Shown here: piece by piece, positions 7,120-15,040 of the stretch
Position numbering within the stretch: position 1 is the stretch's first letter
Layout: every line of letters starts with the position of its first letter
Program-made: the position numbers and the translations under genes
Notes under the pieces: model-generated
The model's database searches: none
Seen by the model: only the letters and a program-made list of their open reading frames with translations
What the model was told of the DNA's origin: nothing
NCBI GenBank assembly: GCA_002314755.1
Contig: DCHC01000030.1
Location: forward strand, 1 to 15,250
Reading direction: 5' to 3'
DNA from: Faecalibacterium sp. UBA1762
GTDB lineage: Bacteria; Bacillota; Clostridia; Oscillospirales; Ruminococcaceae
DNA: 15,250 nt

Positions 7120-7718
7120 GTACAGTGGGTTCTGTAGCAGAGTTTACTGCGCGCAAAATAGGCCAGTTGCTGGGTGACCCGTCTGACAGCAGTGCAAAGG
7201 CAAGGCTTGCGCGGCTGCGCAGCGGAATTGGGCATTACCCCGGGGAACAACCTGCGCTTTGGGGAGAGTTTTTGCTGGAAATGCCCCAGGAGCTGCTAAG
7301 CAGCGGCAATCAGCCAAGCCGGGCAGAATGGGCGGTATACCTTGCCCTGACGGCATTTGCATTGCACCAACAGGGCAAAAGCCGTCAGACGGAGAAAATG
7401 CACCGGGAGGGTATCTCTTTGGGTATGGCGGCAAGACAGCTGATAGAAACCGAAGATGATCGGGAGCGTGTTGCCCGCAGGTTTTACCCTCTGGCGACAG
7501 CCACGGATATGGAGGAGCTTTCTCATCATTTGCGGACATTTATCACACTTTTACGGGCAAAGAATATACCGCTGGATTATGCCCGCCTTGCAGGGGATTT
7601 GTATCAGTACCAGTTTACAGAATCTGCCGATCAGGTACGGTTGCGCTGGGGCGAAGATTTTTGTCGCATCAACGTAAAAGATAATACCACACAAGAAGAA
7701 AATAAAACAGAAAGTTGA
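7116..7718 (+). CDS. cas11: Cascade small subunit Cas11e (Cse2/CasB)
   Basis: A 200-residue, all-helical, basic protein. In type I-E Cascade two Cse2 copies form the belly and stabilise the displaced strand and the R-loop. Features seen are a DSSAKARLARLRSGIG stretch (Arg/Lys-rich helix typical of Cse2), RAEWAVYLALTAFALHQQG and a C-terminal helix with DYARLAGDLYQYQF then RLRWGEDFCRI. The start is the ATG at 7116, with AGGAGGG just upstream, in the ATGA overlap with the cas8e stop. A start at 7074 would add 14 residues inside cas8e and has no ribosome site. Length fits the family (160-200). Confidence 0.92.
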   Translation: MSTVGSVAEFTARKIGQLLGDPSDSSAKARLARLRSGIGHYPGEQPALWGEFLLEMPQELLSSGNQPSRAEWAVYLALTAFALHQQGKSRQTEKMHREGISLGMAARQLIETEDDRERVARRFYPLATATDMEELSHHLRTFITLLRAKNIPLDYARLAGDLYQYQFTESADQVRLRWGEDFCRINVKDNTTQEENKTES

Positions 7719-7725
7719 GGTAGGT

Positions 7726-8796
7726 ATGATGAAAAATAATATGTTTATGGATATCCATGTGATCCAGACGGTTCCCCCCTCCTGTGTAAACCGGGATGAT
7801 ACCGGCTCCCCCAAGGCAGCGGTCTATGGTGGGGTAGAGCGCGCTCGCGTTTCTTCCCAGGCATGGAAGCATGCCATGAGGGAATATTTCCGCAATGAGA
7901 TTGATGCGGATAAGGTCGGCAGCCGAACCAAACAGTTGCCGCAAAAGCTTGCCGATGCCGTTTTAAAATTGCAACCCGATTTTGGTGATAATGAGGCTTT
8001 AGATGCTGCTTTGGCAGCGTTAAAAATTGTGGGTATTAAGTTGGATGAAAAGAAAAACCAGAATGCGGCACTGTTTTTTATCAGTGAAGAACAGACAGAG
8101 GCTTTGGCAAAGCTGATTGTTGCAAGGGAGTCAAACAAAGATGCATACAAAAAGGCGATAAAAGATTATCCATCCTTTGACATAGCTCTGTTTGGCCGCA
8201 TGGTTGCAGATGATCCCTCTTTGAACTACGACGCAGCCTCGCAGGTGGCACACGCGATCTCTACCCATGGGGTACACACCGAGTACGACTATTTCACCGC
8301 TGTGGATGATGAACAGCAGGAGGAGGAATCCGGCGCAGGTCATTTAGGCACGGTGGAATTTAACTCTGCCACGCTGTACCGCTACGCAACGCTGAATATT
8401 GCTGAGCTGGCACTGCACCTGGGTAAGGATACGCCGCTTGCGGCAAAAAGCTTTGCACAGGCGTTTATCTGTGCTATGCCCACCGGTAAGCAGAACACCT
8501 TTGCTAACCGTACCCTGCCGGATATGGTCTATTTGACCCTGCGGCGGGACCAGCCTGTAAACCTTTCCGGCGCGTTTGAAGCTCCGGTAAAAAATGAAAA
8601 AGGCGGTTTTGCGGTAAAATCCTGCGAGGCTTTGCTTGCATACGCAGAGCATATATATGCTGCTTTTGCGGACAAGCCGGAAAAGGCTTACGGTTGCGGT
8701 GCGGAGCAGCTTTTTGCCAATTGCGCTAAGGTCCTGCCTCTGAAAAAGCTGCTGGATGAACTGGAAGCTGATGTAGAAAATGAGATCGCAGAATAA
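7726..8796 (+). CDS. cas7e: Cascade backbone subunit Cas7e (Cse4/CasC)
   Basis: A 356-residue RRM-fold protein. Six copies normally coat the crRNA spacer and form the Cascade backbone, kinking the RNA every sixth base. The N-terminus FMDIHVIQTVPPSCVNRDDTG and the stretch PKAAVYGGVERARVSSQAWK are hallmark Cas7e motifs (NRDD and the VSSQ RNA-binding helix). The region AHAISTHGVHTEYDYFTAVDD and GTVEFNSATLYRYATLN also match the family. The start is ATG 7726 (a second ATG follows at 7729), with GAGG at 7717-7720 across the cas11e stop; 7 bases separate the genes. Length is typical (about 350-365). A 39-base gap follows before cas5e. Confidence 0.95.
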   Translation: MMKNNMFMDIHVIQTVPPSCVNRDDTGSPKAAVYGGVERARVSSQAWKHAMREYFRNEIDADKVGSRTKQLPQKLADAVLKLQPDFGDNEALDAALAALKIVGIKLDEKKNQNAALFFISEEQTEALAKLIVARESNKDAYKKAIKDYPSFDIALFGRMVADDPSLNYDAASQVAHAISTHGVHTEYDYFTAVDDEQQEEESGAGHLGTVEFNSATLYRYATLNIAELALHLGKDTPLAAKSFAQAFICAMPTGKQNTFANRTLPDMVYLTLRRDQPVNLSGAFEAPVKNEKGGFAVKSCEALLAYAEHIYAAFADKPEKAYGCGAEQLFANCAKVLPLKKLLDELEADVENEIAE

Positions 8797-8835
8797 TGCG
8801 GATAACCCCGTCTTTCCGGAAGGAGGGAGGATCTA

Positions 8836-9519
8836 TTGTATACACTACTTTTACGGATAGCTGCCCCTATGCAGTCATGGGGTGGTGAATCCAAATATGA
8901 CACGCGGGATACACAAAAGGAACCGACCAAAAGCGGTATTTTGGGGTTACTTGCTGCAGCGCAGGGGCTTTCGCGGGCAGATGAACAGGGGTTAGCCCGG
9001 TTGGCAAAGCTGCAATATGCAGTCCGGGTAGAGCGCGAGGGTGCGTTATTAAATGATTTTCACACAGCACACAGTGAAAAAAGCAGTTATATTACCCATC
9101 GCTACTATCTTTGTGACGCGGTCTTTTTATGCGGCCTGGCGTGCGAGGATTGCGAGCTACTGCAACAGTATGCAAACAGCCTGACCCATCCGGTCTATCC
9201 CCTGTTTTTGGGGCGTAGATGCTGTCCGCCTACGCTGCCGTTGGTGCTTGGCGTGCGACAGGGCGATCTGCTTACCGTTTTACGCAGTGAACCGCCGCTG
9301 ATCTCCGGTACACAGCCGGTACGCATTATCACTGATGCCATGTGGAATGACCCCGCTGCGGTAACGGTAAAAGATTCCCCAATTTCGTACAGCCCCTATC
9401 AGCGGCAGTTTGGCTACCGAAAAATGAAAGAGTATATTCTAACACAAAACAGACAAACGGAGCACGACCCTTTTGCGGAATTGGAGGCAGCGTATGTATC
9501 TGACGAGAATGGAGCTTGA
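8836..9519 (+). CDS. cas5e: Cascade subunit Cas5e (CasD), TTG start
   Basis: Cas5e binds the 5' handle of the crRNA and caps the Cascade foot next to Cas8e. The 227-residue protein begins YTLLLRIAAPMQSWG, followed by YDTRDTQKEPTKSGILGLLAAA, the conserved family opening. The initiator is a TTG: AGGAGGGAGG (8821-8830) lies 5 bases before it, and the conserved N-terminus leaves no later ATG usable. The ribosome site directly follows the palindrome TTCCGGAA, which could partly mask it. It ends 26 bases inside cas6e, so translation of the two is likely coupled. Length is normal for type I-E Cas5. Confidence 0.95.
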   Translation: MYTLLLRIAAPMQSWGGESKYDTRDTQKEPTKSGILGLLAAAQGLSRADEQGLARLAKLQYAVRVEREGALLNDFHTAHSEKSSYITHRYYLCDAVFLCGLACEDCELLQQYANSLTHPVYPLFLGRRCCPPTLPLVLGVRQGDLLTVLRSEPPLISGTQPVRIITDAMWNDPAAVTVKDSPISYSPYQRQFGYRKMKEYILTQNRQTEHDPFAELEAAYVSDENGA

Positions 9520-10123
9520 TACGGCAAAACGCAAAACTCAAATGGCGTTTGTATCACCCAATCTGTTTCACGGTGCCATAGAGTCTGCTTTTGCCGAGAA
9601 AGGTGGCAGACTGTGGCGGATTGATCCGCTTGCCGGAAAAACATATCTGCTGCTTGTCAGTGAAGAAAAACCGCGGCTGGAGGCCGCAGCGGAACAGTTT
9701 GGAACACCGGCAGGATGGAAAACGTTGGAATATCAACCGTTTTTGGATAACATCCGGGTAGGAGAATGCCGCAATTTCCGTTTACGGGCAAACCCGGTTA
9801 TTACCAAAAGCGCTGGTACCGGTAACCGTGGCAAAGTGTTGTCGCATTTGACAGTACAGCAGCAGGCACAATGGTTGCAAACGCGCGCCGAGAAATACGG
9901 TTTTTCTCTGTCTGAAGATAGCTTTCAGGTAACCGAATCTGTTTGGGTCAGTTTTCGCAAGGGCAATGAGGGTGGAAAAAAGGTGACCTTTAAAGCGGCA
10001 GTATGGGAGGGTAAGCTCACTATAACGGATGCTGAACTTTTTCGAGCAACACTGATACATGGAATCGGTAAAGAAAAGGCTTTTGGCTGCGGTCTGCTGA
10101 CCGTTACGGGACCCCTAAAATGA
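9494..10123 (+). CDS. cas6e: CRISPR RNA endoribonuclease Cas6e (CasE)
   Basis: Cas6e cuts the pre-crRNA at the 3' base of the repeat hairpin and stays bound to it as the Cascade head. The protein has 209 residues and two RRM-like halves. MYLTRMEL is the conserved N-terminus. His26 in NLFHGAIESAF sits where the catalytic histidine of the family lies. The C-terminal glycine-rich loop GIGKEKAFGCGLLTV is a textbook Cas6e signature. The start is ATG 9494, with GGAGGC (9483-9488) inside the cas5e end; the frame is open upstream to 9473 but without homology. It overlaps cas1 by 4 bases. Its substrate hairpin, CCCCGC-ATAC-GCGGGG, is in every repeat of the array downstream. Confidence 0.95.
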   Translation: MYLTRMELDTAKRKTQMAFVSPNLFHGAIESAFAEKGGRLWRIDPLAGKTYLLLVSEEKPRLEAAAEQFGTPAGWKTLEYQPFLDNIRVGECRNFRLRANPVITKSAGTGNRGKVLSHLTVQQQAQWLQTRAEKYGFSLSEDSFQVTESVWVSFRKGNEGGKKVTFKAAVWEGKLTITDAELFRATLIHGIGKEKAFGCGLLTVTGPLK

Positions 10124-11073
10124 GCAGTGATATTGGCGGAATGATCCGCCCGGAATTGCAGCTGTTACCCCAGGTATCCGATCGTATGACCTTTTTATAT
10201 CTGGAACATTGTAAGCTGAACCGAGAGGACAGCGCTATTGTCGTGCGAGATGAAAAAGGCTCGGTGCTGGTGCCGGCGGCAGCATTTTCCGTGCTGCTGC
10301 TTGGCCCCGGCACCGAGATCACCCACCGCGCCATGGAACTGATTGGGGACACCGGGGTCACCATTATCTGGGTAGGGGAGCAGGGGGTACGCTACTATGC
10401 CGGCGGCAGACCGTTGACCCACCGCGCAGCCCTGCTGCAAAAGCAGGCAGAGATGGTCTCTAACCAGCGTTCTCATCTGGATGTTGTTCGCACAATGTAT
10501 GAAATGCGTTTTCCAGGTGAGGATGTCTCCAGCTTGACAATGCAACAGCTTCGCGGACGGGAGGGCGTGCGGGTGCGCAATGCCTACCATACTGCATCAG
10601 AAAAAACAGGGGTTCCCTGGGATGGAAGAGACTATGATCCGGAGCATTTTCAGGATGGCACCCCCATCAATCAAGCGCTGACAGCGGGCAATGTCTGCCT
10701 TTATGGGTTGGCGCATGCGGTCATTTTTGCGCTTGGCTGTTCTCCTGGGCTGGGTTTTGTTCACGTGGGTCATGAAAACTCATTTGTGTACGATATTGCG
10801 GATCTATACAAGGCAGAGCTGATTATCCCCCTTGCTTTTCAGGTAGCGGCAGAAAATCCGCCGGAGCTGCCTGCTGTCATGCGGCGAAAAACCCGGGACG
10901 CTATGACCGATTGTCATATATTGGAGCGCATGGTAAAGGATATTCGGCTGCTGTTACGGGTTGAGGAACCAAAGATTCCGGATGACGGAAAACTGTATCT
11001 GTGGGACCGTTACCGACAACAGCTGCAGGCAGGTCATTCCTATGCGACAAAAGGGGATGAGGATATCGAATGA
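10120..11073 (+). CDS. cas1: CRISPR integrase Cas1e
   Basis: Cas1 is the catalytic part of the Cas1-Cas2 integrase, which inserts new spacers at the leader-repeat junction. The protein has 317 residues; a beta-rich N-terminal part (to about 85) precedes the helical catalytic domain. The metal-binding residues of type I-E Cas1 are all visible: Glu148 (LRGREGVRVR), His215 (GFVHVGHE), Asp225 and Asp228 (SFVYDIADLYK). It should therefore be active. The ATG overlaps the cas6e stop (ATGA), and its own stop overlaps the cas2 start in the same way. No cas4 is present, as usual in type I-E; PAM-end trimming may be done by the fused exonuclease on the next gene. Confidence 0.97.
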   Translation: MSSDIGGMIRPELQLLPQVSDRMTFLYLEHCKLNREDSAIVVRDEKGSVLVPAAAFSVLLLGPGTEITHRAMELIGDTGVTIIWVGEQGVRYYAGGRPLTHRAALLQKQAEMVSNQRSHLDVVRTMYEMRFPGEDVSSLTMQQLRGREGVRVRNAYHTASEKTGVPWDGRDYDPEHFQDGTPINQALTAGNVCLYGLAHAVIFALGCSPGLGFVHVGHENSFVYDIADLYKAELIIPLAFQVAAENPPELPAVMRRKTRDAMTDCHILERMVKDIRLLLRVEEPKIPDDGKLYLWDRYRQQLQAGHSYATKGDEDIE

Positions 11074-12008
11074 CGGTTATCGTTGTTTTGTCAGATTGTC
11101 CCCCCAAACTGCGCGGAGATATGACAAAATGGTTTATCCAGGTCAACACAGGCGTTTATGTGGGCAATATGAATCCACGCATCCGGGACGGTTTGTGGCA
11201 GCGCATTACAGAAAATATCGGTCACGGGCATGCCACTATGGTTTTTTCTGCACAGGGAGAACAACACATGGATTTCTATGTCCATAATGCTTACTGGAAC
11301 CCGATAGATTTTGACGGCATAAAGCTAATGTTTCGTCCCGAAGTAAAAAACAACGTGCAGCCAAATATAGCAAAAAAATCTTTTTCAAAGGCGGCAACCA
11401 ATCGTATCATTGCGGCAAATCAAACCAAACTGCGAAAAAGCAGCGAGTGGTCTGCGTTTCTCACAGATAGTTATATTGTTTTAGATTTTGAAACTACAGG
11501 TCTTTCTTCGCTGCAGAACCAAATAATTGAACTGGCTGCAATCTATGTAGAAAGAGGCGTACCGACAGAACGGCTTCAGTATCTTATCCGGTACGAGGGA
11601 ACCCTGCCTGTTGAGATTGTGCATCTGACCGGCTTAACGGACGGACAGTTGCAACAGGATGGTGTCCAGTTAGCTGTAGCGGTGCAAGCCTTGTTGGAAT
11701 TTATCGAAGATCTGCCCATTGTATGTCATAACGCAAGGTTTGAACAAGATTTTTTTAAGGCAGCTTGTACCTGGTGCTCTCTGCACACGCCGGGTAACCG
11801 TTTTATCGATACACTGCACATGGCACAGCTTCTTTTACCAAAGCTGGACAGCTATAAGCTGCCCCAGGTTGCGGCTTATTTGGATATACCGTATTCGTCC
11901 GCGCATCGGGCTTTGCCCGACTGTGAAACCACAAACGCGGTATATGCCAAGTTAAAGCAGCTGCTTACTATCGAAGTATCAAAAACCGAGAAAAACGGAG
12001 AAAACTAA
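11070..12008 (+). CDS. cas2: Cas2e fused to a DnaQ/DEDDh 3'-5' exonuclease domain
   Basis: This is a two-domain, 312-residue protein. Residues 1-95 are a Cas2e domain: TVIVVLSDCPPKLRGDMTKWF, then NTGVYVGNMNPRIRDGLW, ending DFDGIKLMF. A polar, Lys-rich linker (96-130) follows. Residues 133-300 are a DEDDh exonuclease: Exo I LDFETTGL (Asp139, Glu141), Exo II CHNARFEQDFF (His220, Asn221) and Exo III HRALPDCETT (His279, Asp284). The Exo II position that is normally Asp (N-x3-D) is Glu225. In studied I-E systems with this fusion (Streptococcus thermophilus, Megasphaera) the exonuclease trims prespacer 3' ends before integration; the same job is inferred here. Ordinary Cas2e has about 95 residues, so the fusion triples the length. 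The A-rich end of the gene (SKTEKNGEN tail) runs to within 12 bases of the first CRISPR repeat. Confidence 0.95.
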   Translation: MTVIVVLSDCPPKLRGDMTKWFIQVNTGVYVGNMNPRIRDGLWQRITENIGHGHATMVFSAQGEQHMDFYVHNAYWNPIDFDGIKLMFRPEVKNNVQPNIAKKSFSKAATNRIIAANQTKLRKSSEWSAFLTDSYIVLDFETTGLSSLQNQIIELAAIYVERGVPTERLQYLIRYEGTLPVEIVHLTGLTDGQLQQDGVQLAVAVQALLEFIEDLPIVCHNARFEQDFFKAACTWCSLHTPGNRFIDTLHMAQLLLPKLDSYKLPQVAAYLDIPYSSAHRALPDCETTNAVYAKLKQLLTIEVSKTEKNGEN

Positions 12009-12020
12009 AGAAAATCAAGT
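11955..12020 (+). promoter_or_regulatory. Putative CRISPR leader overlapping the cas2 3' end
   Basis: The array is polarised with its decayed repeats at the far end, so the active leader should lie here. Only 12 bases (12009-12020) separate the cas2 stop from repeat 1, and the sequence before it is an A-rich run with a near-direct repeat, AAAACCGAGA (about 11982-11991) and AAAACGGAGA (11992-12001 region). The leader must therefore lie largely inside the coding region for the last residues of Cas2-DEDDh. I do not see a clear promoter here; the array may be read through from the cas operon. The exact limits are inferred. Confidence 0.45.
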
Positions 12021-14848
12021 CTTTTCCCCGCATACGCGGGGGTGATCCTGATTGCTTCCAATCCTTGTAGGTCATATCTGACTTTTCCCCGCATACGCGG
12101 GGGTGATCCTTTGATTCTAAAAGCTTTAACGCTGAAGCGTTCCTTTTCCCCGCATACGCGGGGGTGATCCCTATCAATCAACCTTACAAAAGCCCCTTAA
12201 AAGCTTTTCCCCGCATACGCGGGGGTGATCCTGAACTGCTGCACGGTGGCAGTGGCTGTCAGAGCTTTTCCCCGCATACGCGGGGGTGATCCTTCATTTA
12301 ACTTACCTATAACAGATTGAATGGCCTTTTCCCCGCATACGCGGGGGTGATCCCATCGGCGGTTCTTTCTTCTGTTGATTGGAAGACTTTTCCCCGCATA
12401 CGCGGGGGTGATCCCCTTAAAAAAAGCAAAGCCTTTTCCATCGGCCCCTTTTCCCCGCATACGCGGGGGTGATCCCGACATTCTGCCGCCATTCACGCTG
12501 TCAGAATCCTTTTCCCCGCATACGCGGGGGTGATCCTGCGAATGCTCTTTTCTGGAAAGGCGTCGGTCTCTTTTCCCCGCATACGCGGGGGTGATCCTCC
12601 GAGTGGCTAATTCCATACTGCGGCGACTTTCTTTTCCCCGCATACGCGGGGGTGATCCCAGGCCGAATTTGTTGCCGATGTTGCCGACAAACTTTTCCCC
12701 GCATACGCGGGGGTGATCCCTGCTGCTGGACCTGTTTTTCTGCTTCTTTCAGCTTTTCCCCGCATACGCGGGGGTGATCCCCTGCTCCGCTGTCTCTGAG
12801 TAGATCCTGATGTCTTTTCCCCGCATACGCGGGGGTGATCCCCAAACAAACAAAAACAATTAAAGGAGATTAAACTTTTCCCCGCATACGCGGGGGTGAT
12901 CCCCTTAGCGAGAAGCTTTCACAACTGAAAGCTAACTTTTCCCCGCATACGCGGGGGTGATCCTCCTGTCCCTCTTGGTTGTACTTATCGTACGCCCTTT
13001 TCCCCGCATACGCGGGGGTGATCCTCCGGTCCATTTACAGCGGCTCAATATGGGGGTCTTTTCCCCGCATACGCGGGGGTGATCCCGTGCAAAGCAAAGT
13101 GCAAACAAAGTTATTAAGCTTTTCCCCGCATACGCGGGGGTGATCCCAATTGACATTGTTAGCGCAAGAGAGTATACTGCTTTTCCCCGCATACGCGGGG
13201 GTGATCCTAAACAGTCTTACAGAGTGTTTAAGCAAGTCTGCTTTTCCCCGCATACGCGGGGGTGATCCCGCAACACAGAATGGATTGACAAACTTGCCGA
13301 ACTTTTCCCCGCATACGCGGGGGTGATCCCCGCGCAAAGTTTTTGGAAAAGGAGCCGATCAACTTTTCCCCGCATACGCGGGGGTGATCCCTAATGCCAA
13401 CGTAAGCGACCCTGACATAGCGCCTTTTCCCCGCATACGCGGGGGTGATCCTTATTGTCCGCATTGCGGTGCAAAAATGGATGGCTTTTCCCCGCATACG
13501 CGGGGGTGATCCCTACCCACAGTATGTGGCAGTTGAATTGTTTGGCTTTTCCCCGCATACGCGGGGGTGATCCTGCGGTTGATGCACTTGCATTTGCTGA
13601 TACAGTCTTTTCCCCGCATACGCGGGGGTGATCCCCATACGGAGCCGTGGTGTAGCAGTAGCATCCTCTTTTCCCCGCATACGCGGGGGTGATCCCATAT
13701 TGCCAAAAGGCAAGCCTGTGATGTAGCTCTTTTCCCCGCATACGCGGGGGTGATCCTCATATCTGTTTTTATCGCGGTTATAAACAGAACTTTTCCCCGC
13801 ATACGCGGGGGTGATCCCATTTGTTTGCATCTTTCAGTTCGATGCCCTCCCTTTTCCCCGCATACGCGGGGGTGATCCTCCTATGCCGATATGACGGACA
13901 TGGAGTGCCGGCTTTTCCCCGCATACGCGGGGGTGATCCTTGTTGCCAATGATGCAATAGATGTAAGAGAAACTTTTCCCCGCATACGCGGGGGTGATCC
14001 CGATATTCTTCCGGCGATGGTTCACTCCTGATACTTTTCCCCGCATACGCGGGGGTGATCCTACTTCCTCCCGGATCGCATGAGCGGACATATCCTTTTC
14101 CCCGCATACGCGGGGGTGATCCTGACTTTATCGACAAACGCAGTAAACACGGAAACTTTTCCCCGCATACGCGGGGGTGATCCCATCTGCCGTGTAATTT
14201 GTCCAAATCGTAACAACTTTTCCCCGCATACGCGGGGGTGATCCCCAACCGATGATTTCGCTTTTCAGGATTCTTCTCTTTTCCCCGCATACGCGGGGGT
14301 GATCCTCACCGGGCGCACCTACGATTCAACGAAGAAAACTTTTCCCCGCATACGCGGGGGTGATCCTACATAAACGATTTGTTATTCAAGGCAAAAGAGC
14401 TTTTCCCCGCATACGCGGGGGTGATCCCACGGCTGTGATCCTCCGGGCCGATCAGCAGACCTTTTCCCCGCATACGCTGGGGTGATCCTAACACAGTATG
14501 CCAATATAATGCAACTATTTGCTTTTCCCCGCATACGCGGGAGTGATCCCGCTGACCTTGCAGAAATACAAAGAAGGAAAGGCCTTTTCCCCGCATACGC
14601 GGGGGTGATCCTAACAACAAATTAAACGGTGGAAATGGGGGTTACTTTTCCCCGCATACGCGGGGGTGATCCTAAAAAAGCCCTATTTTAGCTCTATGTC
14701 AAGGACTTTTCCCCGCATACGCGGGGGTGATCCTACTTCGATTGATACTGTTGATACCGGCACAGGCTTTTCCCCGCATACGCGGGGGTGATCCCAGAAG
14801 TTGGATGCAGAAGCCAAGAGCGCAAGGCTTTTCCCCGCATACGCGGGG
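12021..14848 (+). CRISPR. Type I-E CRISPR array, 47 repeats and 46 spacers
   Basis: Repeats are 28 bp with a 61-bp period, starting at 12021, 12082, 12143 and so on. Each starts CTTTTC, has a perfect CCCCGC/GCGGGG stem with loop ATAC, and ends GTGATCC, which would be the crRNA 5' handle after Cas6e cleavage. The repeat resembles the S. thermophilus type I-E repeat. Read by eye, 44 copies are identical. Two have single changes: the copy at 14461 (G to T at 14478) and at 14522 (G to A at 14542). The last copy (14828) is broken. Spacers are 33 nt, except the one at 14550-14583, which is 34. All 46 spacers begin with C (24) or T (22). Variants cluster at the right, so the left (cas2) end is leader-proximal and the plus strand is transcribed. 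No two spacers look related and none matches the rest of this window by eye. Confidence 0.99.
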
Positions 14849-14854
14849 TGGTTT
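14828..14854 (+). repeat. Degenerate terminal CRISPR repeat (leader-distal end)
   Basis: The first 21 bases match the consensus exactly (14828-14848). One G of the G-run is then missing and the end reads TGGTTTA instead of TGATCC. The Cas6e hairpin is intact, but the handle is lost. This fixes array polarity. Confidence 0.9.
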
Positions 14855-15014
14855 AGGTGTGGAGCCCGATAGTAGTACTTTTGTTTATCATTTCTCGCAC
14901 AAAATGGCCATTATCACGCGCCTGCATCATCAAGCGCAATCTCTCGCTTTGGTTCTTCTCATCCACGCAACCGGCAGACCTTTTTGCGTACAACCATATT
15001 ACACCGTATCTATC
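14853..15014 (-). other. Intergenic flank with a short open frame, possible gene remnant
   Basis: From 14849 to 15040 there is no recognised gene. On the minus strand a frame of 53 codons is open from just after a TGA (15017-15015) to a TAA (14855-14853). It includes NQSERLRLMMQARDNGHF, which has a protein-like mix of charged and hydrophobic residues, followed by VREMINKSTT. It has no ATG near its beginning and no ribosome site, so it may be the tail of a decayed gene cut off by the array or the flanking DNA. I cannot name a family. It may also be chance. Confidence 0.2.
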
Positions 15015-15040
15015 TCAGCCACGCCACCATGCACTCAGAG

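Noticed and set aside
14428..14460. Spacer 40 contains GTGATCC, the same 7 bases as the repeat handle
   Set aside because: With about 1,500 spacer bases a chance 7-mer match is not surprising, and the neighbouring bases do not resemble the repeat.
12009..14620. Many minus-strand open frames with recurring MRGK, ITPAYAGK and DHPRVCGEK peptides
   Set aside because: They are translations of the CRISPR repeat in its three minus-strand frames, with the 61-bp period shifting frame each unit. They are not proteins.
14849..15040. Leader on the right side with minus-strand array transcription
   Set aside because: The broken and variant repeats are at this end, the repeat in plus orientation ends in the I-E handle GTGATCC, and cas1-cas2 are at the other end.
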